NCBI RefSeq assembly: GCF_001613125.1
Contig: NZ_BDBT01000023.1
Coordinates: forward strand, 1 to 64,000
Origin: Nocardia shimofusensis NBRC 100134
Lineage (GTDB): Bacteria; Actinomycetota; Actinomycetes; Mycobacteriales; Mycobacteriaceae
DNA: 64,000 bases
Reading direction: 5' to 3'
Positions 35,001 through 43,192 of this stretch are shown one piece after another; within the stretch, counting starts at the first letter, position 1, and each line of letters starts with the position of its first letter. Under the pieces are notes generated by a model. It saw only the letters and a list, made by a program, of their open reading frames with translations. It did no database searches and was not told the origin of the DNA. Position numbers and translations under genes: made by a program.

Positions 35001-36659
35001 ACCGAAGGACGGCTGCGTCTGGCCGCCTTGGCGGACGTGGACGAACAGTGGTCCCCGGCTGCCGACTCCGAGGACGCGCGCAGGCTACTGCGGACCGCCG
35101 CCAGGGCATGCCCGGATCCCGACGACGGCCCGGTCGTGCACGCCACCGACCGCGCGGTGCTCGACGCCGCCGCGGTTCTCGGCGGCGACGATCGGTGGGA
35201 TTCGATCGAGGAGATCCCGTTCGAGTCCAATCGCGGCTACGCGGCCGCGCTCGGCCGCATCACCCGCAAGTTGCGACTGATCGTGAAGGGCGCCCCCGAG
35301 ATCGTCCTCGCCCGGTGCACCCGGGTGCGCGCGGCGGACGGCGGCACGGAACCCTTCGACGACGAGCGGCGCGAACGCGCCGAACGGATGGTGCGCGAGC
35401 TGGCCGAGCAGGGCCTGCGCGTGCTGGTGGTCGCCCGTCGCGACCTCTCCCGGGAACCCGACGATGTCGAACGCATGGTCGGTGAACTCACCCTGCTCGG
35501 CTTCCTCGGCCTCGCCGACATCCCGCGCCCGCAGTCCAGGGCCATGGTGCACGCGTTGCTGCGCAACGGGATCAGCGTCCGGATGATCACCGGCGATCAT
35601 CCGGTGACGGCGCAGGCCGTCGCCGGGCAGCTGGGCATCGAAGCGGTCGAGGTCACCACCGGAGCCGACCTGGACGGACTGGACGAGACCGCGCAGAGCG
35701 AGTTGATCGAACGCAGTACCGTCTTCGCTCGCATCGATCCCGCGCAGAAGGTCCGGATCGTGGACGCGCTGCGCCGTGCGGGCCACGTGGTCGGGATGAC
35801 CGGCGACGGCAGCAACGACGCCGCGGCCATTCGGACGGCCGACATCGGAATCGGCGTCGCCGCACACGGATCGGTGGCCGCGCGCAATGCCGCCGATCTG
35901 GTGCTGACCAGGCCCGATCCGCTGGCACTTCTGCACGCGATCGTGGAGGGGCGTGGGATGTGGCGACGGGTGACCGATGCCGTGGGCGTGCTGGTGGGCG
36001 GTAACGCGGGTGAAGTGGCCTTCACTCTCTACGGCACCGCGCTCAGCGGCAGGGCGCCGCTGGGCACTCGCCAATTCCTGCTGGTGAACATGCTGACCGA
36101 CATGTTCCCCGCGATGGCGCTGGCACTTTCGCCCGATCGCGACACCACCGACCCGGAGGGCGCCGACGATCCGGAAGCGCTGGCTCGCCTGGCGTCGGAT
36201 CGGCTGGCCGAAACCGCTCCCGCCGGACTCGGGGCCGACCTCATGCGGACCCTTTCGGTGCGTGGTATCGCCACTGCCTCGGGAGCATCGGTCGCCTGGA
36301 CGATCGGGCGCTACACCGGCACCCGGCGTCGCGCCGCGACGATCGGCCTGGTGGCCCTCATCGGCACCCAGCTCGGTCAGACACTGGTCTCCGGCTATCG
36401 CAGCCCCATGGTCTGGGTGACCATCGCCGCGAGCGGGGCGGTTCTCGGCACCGTCGTCATGACCCCGGTGGTGTGCACCTACTTCGGATGCCGCCCGCTG
36501 GGGCCCGTCGGCTGGGCCGTCGCAGGCGCCTCGGCGGCGACCGCGACCGCGACCGCCGCGTTGGCGCCCGCCTTGCTCACCGGGAGGCAGGAGCAGCCGA
36601 GCATCGAGCAGAACGCCGCCGGGATGGTGCCGGTTACCGATACCCGCGGGAGTCGGTAA
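32028..36659 (+). CDS. giant P-type cation-transporting ATPase (CtpI-like)
   Basis: A 1543-residue P-type ATPase. The C-terminal half holds the catalytic core: TGES of the actuator domain at about 830, PEGLPLV in the membrane at 943, the phosphorylation motif DKTGT starting at 986, the nucleotide-binding KGAPE, and GDGSND at 1259-1264. PEGLP resembles P2-type (Ca/Mg) pumps rather than CPx heavy-metal pumps. The first 650 residues are an actinobacteria-specific region with a ferredoxin-like metal-binding-type start and a degenerate second ATPase-like part. Length and layout match M. tuberculosis CtpI (Rv0107c, about 1630 residues); the ion is not established. Its stop is within a terminator hairpin. 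Confidence 0.9.
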   Translation: MAFTLRDAVSSWWFEAPRTVVTDLARAGVRIAAQATVTAVDAPIRVVEAGARAGASVVEFGRGVGLGHEFGALLDPHARRSQRRVALHRDRATVEVRGLASDKGEAVVRALAEHLSRRDAVRWWRVNAVTGHVVVALAEGAEDVPELLSAIESVEADAEVDDLDWNRTVEHPDDREPVLSAGIQVAGDVCAMAVSGAGALLPLRGPARALRAAAAFTDTQPRVRRRLEQRLGRPRTDLLLTTTSALGNALGDRAARGVADLMVDTVQRSLVFTEALARYARWQQWEAEMGSRPPAVPVALASRARPADAPLGPVERVADEVAAGSMAGALATILGGRGVLGTTGALELGAPKAARACREAYGSTVSVMMSRAGALTLHPGIWRRLDRLSALVVDGETLLTSRRLVLAAEPADTAPAGERWTRTKVWSAAQRLLWHSDTQDDAALMLVHVGTGHPDRGLTSRPVWRELREAGEPVGKVLIGRELDERAHLLLQQARAAGLRVVLTGRADTADLRSLSDQFVDRSRSMSKIVRELQRDGHMVAVLSPRAHKAMAAADVAIGLARRDHGTWQIPWAADVVCRDMTQVHRVLAAVAPARRMSERGRSLALSAAALGGLLLAVAPERENSTVPMTAAHSTALITGAFTGWRAVRAEPEITLAPSLPWHSLEPDEVLARLPEPVPVPERSTGGARSLPVLSSSASFARHLRGELADPLTPILGVGAIATAILGSLSDAMLLSSVLAVNAVVSARQRQRAERALHRLLETERLTGRLVERGGENAAVAYSAPAQDGEVPAALLTIGDVIVVRPGEVVPADARLLRADDLEMDESGLTGESVTVEKHVAAAPGAAVADRTCMLFEGTTVVNGTGRAVVVAVGAETQAGRAASGAVPPEKGGVQAQLRQLTDRALPLTLTGGSVVTILGVLRGRVLRTAIADGVAVAVAAVPEGLPLVATVAQLAAARRLSRYGVLVRASRTVEALGRVDTLCFDKTGTLTEGRLRLAALADVDEQWSPAADSEDARRLLRTAARACPDPDDGPVVHATDRAVLDAAAVLGGDDRWDSIEEIPFESNRGYAAALGRITRKLRLIVKGAPEIVLARCTRVRAADGGTEPFDDERRERAERMVRELAEQGLRVLVVARRDLSREPDDVERMVGELTLLGFLGLADIPRPQSRAMVHALLRNGISVRMITGDHPVTAQAVAGQLGIEAVEVTTGADLDGLDETAQSELIERSTVFARIDPAQKVRIVDALRRAGHVVGMTGDGSNDAAAIRTADIGIGVAAHGSVAARNAADLVLTRPDPLALLHAIVEGRGMWRRVTDAVGVLVGGNAGEVAFTLYGTALSGRAPLGTRQFLLVNMLTDMFPAMALALSPDRDTTDPEGADDPEALARLASDRLAETAPAGLGADLMRTLSVRGIATASGASVAWTIGRYTGTRRRAATIGLVALIGTQLGQTLVSGYRSPMVWVTIAASGAVLGTVVMTPVVCTYFGCRPLGPVGWAVAGASAATATATAALAPALLTGRQEQPSIEQNAAGMVPVTDTRGSR

Positions 36660-36666
36660 CCGGCAC
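36627..36666. terminator. bidirectional terminator over the ATPase stop codon
   Basis: Perfect 14-bp arms GTGCCGGTTACCGA (36627-36640) and TCGGTAACCGGCAC (36653-36666), 12-nt loop. The stop TAA at 36657-36659 lies in the second arm. It serves the convergent ATPase and helicase genes. Confidence 0.8.
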
Positions 36667-36670
36667 AGGA

Positions 36671-38188
36671 TCAGCCCTGCGCCCGGCGGCGTCCGCCCAC
36701 GGGAGCGCCCGCGCTCCGTACGGCGCGCGGGTTGCGGCCGGTGTGGCCGCCCTCGCCGGTACGCGGTGCGCGTCGCTCGCCACCCACCGCGGCCTCGCCG
36801 CGGCGGGCACGCGGCGTGCCCGCCGACCCGTCGGTACGGGCGGAGGCGGGCTTGCCGCCGGATCGGCCCGCCGACGCGGGGCGGTCGGCATGGCTGCCCG
36901 CGGCCGCGCCTGCCCGGCCACCGGACCGGCCGCGACGCGACGGCGCGCGGCGCTGTCCGGCGCCGTCACCACGGCTCGCGCCGCTGCCCGCGTGCGGGTT
37001 GCCGGGCGGGGTGGGGGCGGGGATGGCGATGCCCGACGGCGTACGCGCGCCGGTGATGTCGCGCAGCGCGGGATGTCCCGCGCGGACCTCGACCCCGACG
37101 ACCTCGACGCCGGCCTTGCGGGTCATCTTGGTGACGTCGGCGCGTTCGTCCTCGGTCACCAGGGTGACCACCACGCCGTCCTCGCCCGCCCGCGCGGTGC
37201 GGCCCGCGCGGTGCAGGTAGGCCTTGGCTTCGGCGGGCGGGTCGACGTGCACGACCAGCGAGATCCCGTCGACATGGATGCCGCGGGCGGCGACGTCGGT
37301 GGTGACCAGTACCGGAACCGAGCCGTCGGCGAAGGCCGCCAGCGTGCGGGTGCGGTTGTTCTGCGCCTTGCCGCCGTGCAGGGCGCCGGAGGCGATGCCC
37401 GCCGCGCGCAGCTGCTTGGCGAGCCGGTCCGCGCCGTGCTTGGTGCGCACGAACAGGATCGTCAGGCCCTCGCGGGCGGCGATCTCGGTGATCACGTCGC
37501 GCTTGTCGGCTTTACGCACGAACAACAGGTGATGGGACATGGTCGACACCGAAGCCGCGGGCGGCGCGGTGGAGTGGGTGACCGGGCTGTGCAGGTAGCG
37601 CTTGACCAGCTTGTCGACCTCCCCGTCGAGGGTGGCCGAGAAGAGCAGCCGCTGGCCGTTCCTCGGGGTCTGGTCGAGCAGCCGGGTGACCTGGGGCAGG
37701 AAGCCCATGTCGGCCATGTGATCGGCCTCGTCGAGCGCGGTGATCAGCACGTCGTCGAGGGCGGCCGCGCCCTGGGAGATCAGGTCGGACAGCCGGCCGG
37801 GGGTGGCGATCAGCAGATCGACACCGCGCGCCAGGCGGTCGGCCTGCCGCTTGATCGGCGCGCCGCCGACCACGGAGGCGACCCGCAGACCGAGGGAGAG
37901 GGCGGGTTCGTCGAGCGCGCGCTCGATCTGGGCGGCCAGCTCCCTGGTCGGAACCAGCACCAGGCCGCGGGGGCGGCGCGGCGCGGCGGCATTGCCCGCC
38001 AGTCGCACGAGCATGGGCAGGCCGAAGGCCAGCGTCTTGCCGGAGCCGGTGGGACCGCGGCCGAGCACGTCCTTGCCCGCGAGCGCGTCGGGGACGGTCG
38101 CGGCCTGGATGGGGAAGGGTGCGTCGATGCCGCCGCGGCGTAGCGCTTGCACGAGCACGGCGGGCAGGCCCAGTGACGCGAAGGACAC
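36671..38188 (-). CDS. DEAD-box RNA helicase (RhlE-like)
   Basis: A 505-residue ATP-dependent RNA helicase. The ordered motifs are the Q motif (FPIQAATVPDAL), motif I GPTGSGKT, Ia PTRELAAQ, Ib TPGR, II DEAD, III SAT, IV/V TDVAARGIH and VI HRAGRTARAG. The last roughly 130 residues are a low-complexity Arg/Gly/Ala-rich tail (RRAPSRRGRSGGRAG) as in RNA-binding RhlE/DeaD tails. Start GTG at 38188 gives a normal N-terminus but has no strong ribosome site. Single gene, probable role in cold-shock or ribosome assembly. Confidence 0.92.
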   Translation of the reverse strand: MSFASLGLPAVLVQALRRGGIDAPFPIQAATVPDALAGKDVLGRGPTGSGKTLAFGLPMLVRLAGNAAAPRRPRGLVLVPTRELAAQIERALDEPALSLGLRVASVVGGAPIKRQADRLARGVDLLIATPGRLSDLISQGAAALDDVLITALDEADHMADMGFLPQVTRLLDQTPRNGQRLLFSATLDGEVDKLVKRYLHSPVTHSTAPPAASVSTMSHHLLFVRKADKRDVITEIAAREGLTILFVRTKHGADRLAKQLRAAGIASGALHGGKAQNNRTRTLAAFADGSVPVLVTTDVAARGIHVDGISLVVHVDPPAEAKAYLHRAGRTARAGEDGVVVTLVTEDERADVTKMTRKAGVEVVGVEVRAGHPALRDITGARTPSGIAIPAPTPPGNPHAGSGASRGDGAGQRRAPSRRGRSGGRAGAAAGSHADRPASAGRSGGKPASARTDGSAGTPRARRGEAAVGGERRAPRTGEGGHTGRNPRAVRSAGAPVGGRRRAQG

Positions 38189-38485
38189 GGTGGGCGTCGC
38201 GGCGTCGGGCGTAGTGGTTACGGAGATGGGTGAAGCCTTTCTCGGTGCGGTGCCCTCGGGCGCCGCTCGGGTCGGCCACGCCGGGGAGCGGGGCCGTGCG
38301 CGCGCCGGACCGTTGCGATCGTCGCTGCGGAGGGTGCGCCCGCGGGTGGCCGGTGGATATCAGGCCTCGCGGTGAGAAACCGTTCGTTGCTCGGGCGGTG
38401 GATCCGCTCGGCGAACAGTCGTCGGGGTGTCGGTTCGGTCGTCGGACGGTCCGTGAACAACGTTCAGGACCCAGGGTCCAACAGT
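38189..38485. other. 297-nt intergenic region, helicase leader and M56 gene end
   Basis: No convincing gene on either strand. It contains the leader of the helicase gene and, at 38467-38479, a GGACCC-A-GGGTCC palindrome just beyond the M56 stop that could act as a weak terminator. I see nothing else in it. Confidence 0.5.
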
Positions 38486-39430
38486 TCAGTGACCGAACAA
38501 TCGACTCAGTTCGACTAGCCAGGGTACCGCGACCGCGAGGGTCGGCACCACCAGGATGGCCATCGAACCGAGATATGCGGCAGTGGCGATGCGCACATCG
38601 CCACCGTTGACGCGATCACCGAGCCGCTGCACGCGGATCAGCGTGGTCGGCCCGCCCGCGGCCAGAGCGCCCTGCGGGGCGGTGGATTTCGCGCATGCCA
38701 CCAGCGCGCGGGCCAGCGGGGTGGGGCCGGTGACCTTGACCGCGGAATCGTCGGCGAGCAACTCGATGAGCAGCTTCACCGATCCGAGTGCGGCCTTGCT
38801 GCGCACCACCCGGGGGAAGGCCTCGTGCACCGCGGTGAACGCCTCGAGGACGAGGTCGTGGCGGGCGCGCAGATGGGAGCGCTCATGGCTGACGATCGCG
38901 GTGATCTCCGGGCCGTCCATCTTGGTCAGGGTGCCTTCGCTGAGCACGACGCGCCTGCGCAGGCCGGGCAGGCAGTAGGCGATGGGCTCGGTGGCGGCCA
39001 GGACACGGATGTCGTGGGCGTGGCGGCGAGGTCCGCTCTGGTCGAGCAGGTCGACCAGCATCCGGTGCCGGGCGCGGCGGCGCCGGGTGTGCACGGCGAC
39101 GCGGACGATTGAGAACACCAGCCGCGCGCCGACCATCAGGGTCAGCGCGAAGACCAGCACGTAGGCCAGCCACAGTGGCAGCCCTAGGGCATCGATCTCA
39201 CGCGTCGGGGACGTGGTGGGACGCCCGTCCGGGCCGGGCACGAGCAGTTCCGCGGCGATGGCCAAGCCGGAACCGAAGGCGCTGAGCACGGCGGCCAGGG
39301 CGATGGCCTGCCAGAGCACCAGCGCGGCGCGGGGTGTGCGGTACGGCCATGTCGCACGGCTGAGCAACGCGGGCGCGGGGCCCGCGAGAAGCAAGGCGAG
39401 TCCGGCGAAGACCGGCGCGGTTGCGTTCAT
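38486..39430 (-). CDS. M56-family membrane metallopeptidase (BlaR1-like, Rv1845c-like)
   Basis: A 314-residue integral membrane protease. Hydrophobic helices are at about 5-22, 36-60, 87-112 and 284-305. The zinc motif HExxH is present as HERSH in ITAIVSHERSHLRARHD with the downstream ELLADDSAVK region providing the third ligand. There is no penicillin-binding sensor domain, so it is not a classical BlaR1. In this family the protease controls the adjacent BlaI repressor. It lies 97 nt downstream of blaI as in M. tuberculosis Rv1846c-Rv1845c. Confidence 0.88.
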   Translation of the reverse strand: MNATAPVFAGLALLLAGPAPALLSRATWPYRTPRAALVLWQAIALAAVLSAFGSGLAIAAELLVPGPDGRPTTSPTREIDALGLPLWLAYVLVFALTLMVGARLVFSIVRVAVHTRRRRARHRMLVDLLDQSGPRRHAHDIRVLAATEPIAYCLPGLRRRVVLSEGTLTKMDGPEITAIVSHERSHLRARHDLVLEAFTAVHEAFPRVVRSKAALGSVKLLIELLADDSAVKVTGPTPLARALVACAKSTAPQGALAAGGPTTLIRVQRLGDRVNGGDVRIATAAYLGSMAILVVPTLAVAVPWLVELSRLFGH

Positions 39431-39527
39431 CGACTCAGCTCACTGCGTTGTGGGGACCGGGAACGCACCTCGTTGTGCGTCCCAGGGCGGTTGGCCGACC
39501 ACATCCTAACCCGGTCGGCTCGCCGCT

Positions 39528-39920
39528 TCAGTCGAGCGGCGGTGAGGTACCTTCGGCGGCCTCGAGCCTGGCCAGGGCTTCTCGCAGCGCATCGGCCTCG
39601 TCGGGACCGACCTGCTCGACGAAGTGCACCAGCGCGGCGGCGCGGCTGCCCGCCTCGTCGGCCTGCTGGAGAGCGTCGAACATCAGGCTCGCGACCAGTT
39701 CGTCGCGGGTGTGCACGGGCGCGTAGCGGTGCGCTCGATCGTCGCGCCGCTGGACCACCAGATTCTTCTTCGCCAGGCGCTGTAGCACGGTCATGACCGT
39801 GGTGTACGCGAGTTCGCGGCGCGCGGCCAGTGCCTCGTGCACCTGCCGGACGGTTTGCGGTTGGTCGCTGGACCACAACTGGTCCATGACCGCCTTCTCG
39901 AGTTCACCAAGACCTGCCAT
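39528..39920 (-). CDS. blaI: BlaI/MecI-family transcriptional repressor (Rv1846c-like)
   Basis: A 130-residue winged-helix repressor (GELEKAVMDQLWSSDQPQTVRQVHEAL, then AYTTVMTVLQRLAKKNLV) with the C-terminal dimerisation region of the Penicillinase_R family. It is expected to repress itself, the downstream M56 protease gene and unlinked targets until cleaved. An operator-like dyad is found 35-51 nt upstream of the start. In mycobacteria the orthologue controls beta-lactamase and respiratory genes. Confidence 0.92.
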   Translation of the reverse strand: MAGLGELEKAVMDQLWSSDQPQTVRQVHEALAARRELAYTTVMTVLQRLAKKNLVVQRRDDRAHRYAPVHTRDELVASLMFDALQQADEAGSRAAALVHFVEQVGPDEADALREALARLEAAEGTSPPLD

Positions 39921-39954
39921 CCTTCGAGTTTACGGACTCAACGACGCAAATGCG

Positions 39955-39971
39955 TACTACACCCTGTCGTA
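39955..39971. promoter_or_regulatory. BlaI-type operator
   Basis: TACTACA-CCC-TGTCGTA, a 7-bp dyad with one mismatch, of the TACnACA/TGTnGTA type bound by BlaI/MecI regulators. It is immediately upstream of blaI and adjoins the end of the convergent importer ATPase gene. Confidence 0.6.
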
Positions 39972-39972
39972 A

Positions 39973-40896
39973 CTATCTGGTTACCGGTATGGTATTCGTC
40001 ATATCCGCCGGCGGAACCGGCGATGGTGAGTCCGCGCCGTCTGTGCCCGCCGGGGTCCGGCCGATACCGGGCAGGACATTGCGCGCGCCGATCGGGACGA
40101 CCATCGGCCGACCCGAGACCGGATCCTCGAGCACTCTCGCCCGCAGGGCGAAGACCTCGCGCAACAAGTCGGTGGTGATGATCTCGGTGGGGGAGCCCTG
40201 TGTGATGATCCGGCCCTGGCGCATGACCACCAGCCGGTCGCTGTAGCGGATGGCCAGGTTGAGATCGTGCAGGACCATCACCACGGTGCGGCCCAGCTCT
40301 TCGTGCAGGCGGTCGACCAGGTCGAGCACCTCGAGCGCGTGGGCCAGATCCAGGTAGGTGGTCGGCTCGTCGAGCAGCAGGATGTCGGTGCCCTGGGCCA
40401 GCGCCATCGAGATCCACGCGCGCTGGCGCTGGCCGCCGGAGAGTTCGTCGAGCGGCCGGTCGGCCAGGTCGGCGATGCCGGTCTGATCGAGTGCCGCCAT
40501 GACCTCGGTCTCGTCGTCGGCCGACCACTGCCGCAGCCAGGACTGGTGCGGATGCCTGCCGCGAGCGACGAGATCGGCCACCGTCAGGCCCTCGGGGGCG
40601 ACCGGGGTCTGGGGCAGCATGCCCACGATCCGGGCGACGTCCTTGGTCTTCATCGACGAGATGGCCTTGCCGTCGAGGACGACCCGGCCCGCGCTCGGGC
40701 GCAGCAGCCTGCCCAGCGAACGCAGCAGCGTGGACTTGCCGCAGCCGTTGGGTCCGATGACGGTGGTGACCACGCCCGGCTCGATGTCGAGGCTGAGCCC
40801 GTCGACGATGATCCGATCGCCGTAGCCGAGGCGGACGTCCTCGGCGCCCAGCCGATGCGGCCGATGCGCTCGCGCCGTGGTGGGGATCTCGGTCAT
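39973..40896 (-). CDS. siderophore ABC transporter ATPase (FecE/FepC-like)
   Basis: A 307-residue ABC ATPase with Walker A GPNGCGKST, Q-loop in LPQTPVAPEGLT, signature LSGGQRQRA, Walker B DILLLDEPT and the switch His in LHDLN. The sequence (RLGYGDRIIVDGLSLDIEPG) belongs to the iron-siderophore/cobalamin group. ATG 40896 overlaps the stop of the preceding permease gene (ATGA). It is the last gene of a three-gene operon transcribed from the iron box at 43126. No substrate-binding protein is encoded nearby. Confidence 0.93.
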   Translation of the reverse strand: MTEIPTTARAHRPHRLGAEDVRLGYGDRIIVDGLSLDIEPGVVTTVIGPNGCGKSTLLRSLGRLLRPSAGRVVLDGKAISSMKTKDVARIVGMLPQTPVAPEGLTVADLVARGRHPHQSWLRQWSADDETEVMAALDQTGIADLADRPLDELSGGQRQRAWISMALAQGTDILLLDEPTTYLDLAHALEVLDLVDRLHEELGRTVVMVLHDLNLAIRYSDRLVVMRQGRIITQGSPTEIITTDLLREVFALRARVLEDPVSGRPMVVPIGARNVLPGIGRTPAGTDGADSPSPVPPADMTNTIPVTR

Positions 40897-42020
40897 GACA
40901 GCGTCGCCTTCCGATTCATGCGCACGAGCAGGTAGAGCAGGAACGGTCCGCCCGCGCCCGCGGTGACCACACCCACCGGCAGATCGACCGGAAACAGCGT
41001 CCGCGAGGCCACATCGGCCCCCGCCACCAGGACCGCGCCGATCAACAGCGACCCGATCAGCGGCTCGCCCGGCGTGCGCAACACCCGCCGGGCGATCTGC
41101 GGCGCGGCCAGTGCCACGAAGCCGACCGGACCGACCGCCGCGGTCGCCACCGAGGCGGCGACCACCGCCGCGCCGATGAGGATCGCCTGCTGGGTCTGGA
41201 CGCGCACGCCCAGCACCCGGGTGGTGTCCTCGCCCATGCGCATGGCGGCCAGAGTGCGCGCCGAGCAAAGCGCGACCACGGTGACCACGCCGAGCGCCAG
41301 CGCGGCGGGGACCAGCGCCCTGGAGTCGGCGAAGTTCAGCGATCCGGCCAGCCACTGCTGGGCGCGGGCCGCGTCCTCGGTGTCCGCCTGGGCGACCAGC
41401 CAGCTCAGGCAAGCCGCGAGCAGCGCGTTCACGCCGATGCCGATCAGCACGAACCGCAGTCCGGTGGCGCCGTGCCCGTTGCCCGCGGTGCGTCCCCATG
41501 CCAGCAGATAGATCAGCACGGCGGTGAGCAGGCCGCAGGCGAGCGCGGCCAGCGGCGCGCCGACCGTGGCCGCCAGGCCCGTCGACCCGATGCCCGCGAA
41601 GACCAGGACCGCGACCGCGCCGAGGCTCGCTCCGGTGGTCACCCCGAGGAGATCGGGACTGGCCAGCGGATTGTGCAGGATCGACTGGGTGATCGCGCCC
41701 GCCAGTCCCAGCGCCGCGCCCACCACGACAGCGGTGAGCGCGCGCGGTAGTCGCGAATCCAGGATGATGTAGCGCTGCGACCGCGTGCCGCCGCCGGCGA
41801 GCACGTCGAGCACCCGCCCCAGCGGCACAGTGGTCTCGCCGAAGGCGACGTCCAGGCAGAACAACACGAACACCAGCGCGGCCAGCAGCATGACGATCAC
41901 GACCATGCGTGGGCGCAGCACCAGCGACACCGGTCCGACCCGAAGCGCCGGGCGAACCGCGCGCAGGGGCTGCGACTCCGCCTCGGCGAGGACGACGGGA
42001 TCCGCGACGCGGCCGTTCAC
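40893..42020 (-). CDS. FecCD-family siderophore permease 2
   Basis: A 375-residue iron-siderophore permease of the FecCD/BtuC family with about nine or ten transmembrane helices. The family signature PLASPDLLGVTTGASLGA and the C-terminal ATAAVGPVGFVALAAPQIARR are present. GTG 42020 overlaps the upstream permease stop (GTGA), and its own stop overlaps the ATPase start, so the three genes are tightly coupled. The N-terminus has about 45 extra hydrophilic residues before the first helix. Confidence 0.92.
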   Translation of the reverse strand: MNGRVADPVVLAEAESQPLRAVRPALRVGPVSLVLRPRMVVIVMLLAALVFVLFCLDVAFGETTVPLGRVLDVLAGGGTRSQRYIILDSRLPRALTAVVVGAALGLAGAITQSILHNPLASPDLLGVTTGASLGAVAVLVFAGIGSTGLAATVGAPLAALACGLLTAVLIYLLAWGRTAGNGHGATGLRFVLIGIGVNALLAACLSWLVAQADTEDAARAQQWLAGSLNFADSRALVPAALALGVVTVVALCSARTLAAMRMGEDTTRVLGVRVQTQQAILIGAAVVAASVATAAVGPVGFVALAAPQIARRVLRTPGEPLIGSLLIGAVLVAGADVASRTLFPVDLPVGVVTAGAGGPFLLYLLVRMNRKATLS

Positions 42021-43063
42021 AAGCTCACCATCTTCTTGCGACGCACCAGCGCGATGAAGTACGGCGCGCCGAGGATCGCCAGCATCACTCCGGCCTGGAT
42101 CTCCCCGGTCCGGGTGACCACCCGGCCGAGCGTGTCGGCGAACAACAGCAGCACGGCGCCGATCAACGCCGAGTAGGGGATGAGCCACCGGTGATCCGGT
42201 CCGGTGAAACGCCGCGCGATATGCGGGACGACCAGGCCCAGGAACGCGATCGGCCCGACCGCCGCCGTGGCCGCGCCGCACAGCAGCACGACCGCGGCGA
42301 GTCCGAAGGCCCGGCTGCGCTCGACGTTCACCCCCAGCCCGCGCGCCACGTCGTCGCCGAGTCCCAGCAGATCGAGCCCGGGCGCGGCGGCCAGTGCCAT
42401 GACCGCGCCGATCGTGATGAACGGCAGCACCTGCCAGAACACCGCGGCGTCGCGTCCGGCCACCGTGCCCACCACCCAGAACCGGTAGGTGTCGAGCACG
42501 GACGCGTCGAACAGCACCACCGCCTGCGTCATCGCCTGCAGGAACGCCGTGACCGCCGCGCCCGCCAGTACCAGGCTCAGCGGTCCGGCCCTGCCGCCTC
42601 CGATCGAGGACGCGCCGAACACGATCAGGCCGGCGATCAGCGCACCGGTCATCGCGAACCAGATGTATTGCCCGGGATCGGTGAAGCCGAAGAGACAGAC
42701 GCTGAGCGCGCCGAAGAAGGCCGCGCCCGCGTTGAGTCCCAGCAGGCCGGAGTCGGCCAGCGGATTGCGGGTGTAGCCCTGGATCAGCGCGCCGGTCGCC
42801 CCGAGCGCGAGCCCGGCGATCAGGGCGAGCGCGGTCCGCGGAATCCGGTAGCCGCGCACGATCTCCTCGATCGAGGACTCCGCGGGACAGGCGAAGGGCC
42901 CGCCCGCGCAGCCGAGGGCGTGGACCAGGGCGTCGTAGATCTCGGCCGGGGCGATGGCGCGCGCACCGACGGCGACACCGGCGAGCGCGCTCAGCGCCAT
43001 GAGAGCGAACAGGACCAGCAGTCCGGTACGGCGGCGTCGCCGCACAGTGGCCAGTGTTGTCAC
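42017..43063 (-). CDS. FecCD-family siderophore permease 1
   Basis: A 348-residue FecCD permease and the first gene of the importer operon. RNPLADSGLLGLNAGAAFFGAL and ATAAVGPIAFLGLVVPHIARR are the family signatures. GTG start 43063 lies 64 nt downstream of an IdeR-like iron box. The two permeases probably form a heterodimeric channel. Confidence 0.92.
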   Translation of the reverse strand: MTTLATVRRRRRTGLLVLFALMALSALAGVAVGARAIAPAEIYDALVHALGCAGGPFACPAESSIEEIVRGYRIPRTALALIAGLALGATGALIQGYTRNPLADSGLLGLNAGAAFFGALSVCLFGFTDPGQYIWFAMTGALIAGLIVFGASSIGGGRAGPLSLVLAGAAVTAFLQAMTQAVVLFDASVLDTYRFWVVGTVAGRDAAVFWQVLPFITIGAVMALAAAPGLDLLGLGDDVARGLGVNVERSRAFGLAAVVLLCGAATAAVGPIAFLGLVVPHIARRFTGPDHRWLIPYSALIGAVLLLFADTLGRVVTRTGEIQAGVMLAILGAPYFIALVRRKKMVSL

Positions 43064-43125
43064 GGCGACGACGTGCTCCTGTTGATTCTTCGGGTGTGTA
43101 TCGACTCTGGTGCCTCGCGGTCAGG

Positions 43126-43144
43126 TCTGGTAAGCCTAACCTAT
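43126..43144. promoter_or_regulatory. IdeR/DtxR iron box, divergent promoter
   Basis: On the minus strand ATAGGTTAGGCTTACCAGA matches 15 of 19 positions of the IdeR consensus TTAGGTTAGSCTAACCTAA. It lies between the importer (start 43063) and the unknown protein (start 43193), so both are predicted to be repressed in iron-replete cells. Confidence 0.8.
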
Positions 43145-43192
43145 CTTTTCTGCTCCGACTCCCTCATTCCGGAGCCGACCCGAGGAGCTTCG

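Noticed and set aside
41909..43192. Upstream extension of the unknown iron-linked protein
   Set aside because: It runs antisense through the FecCD permease and ignores the GAGGAG-ATG start at 43193 and the iron box.
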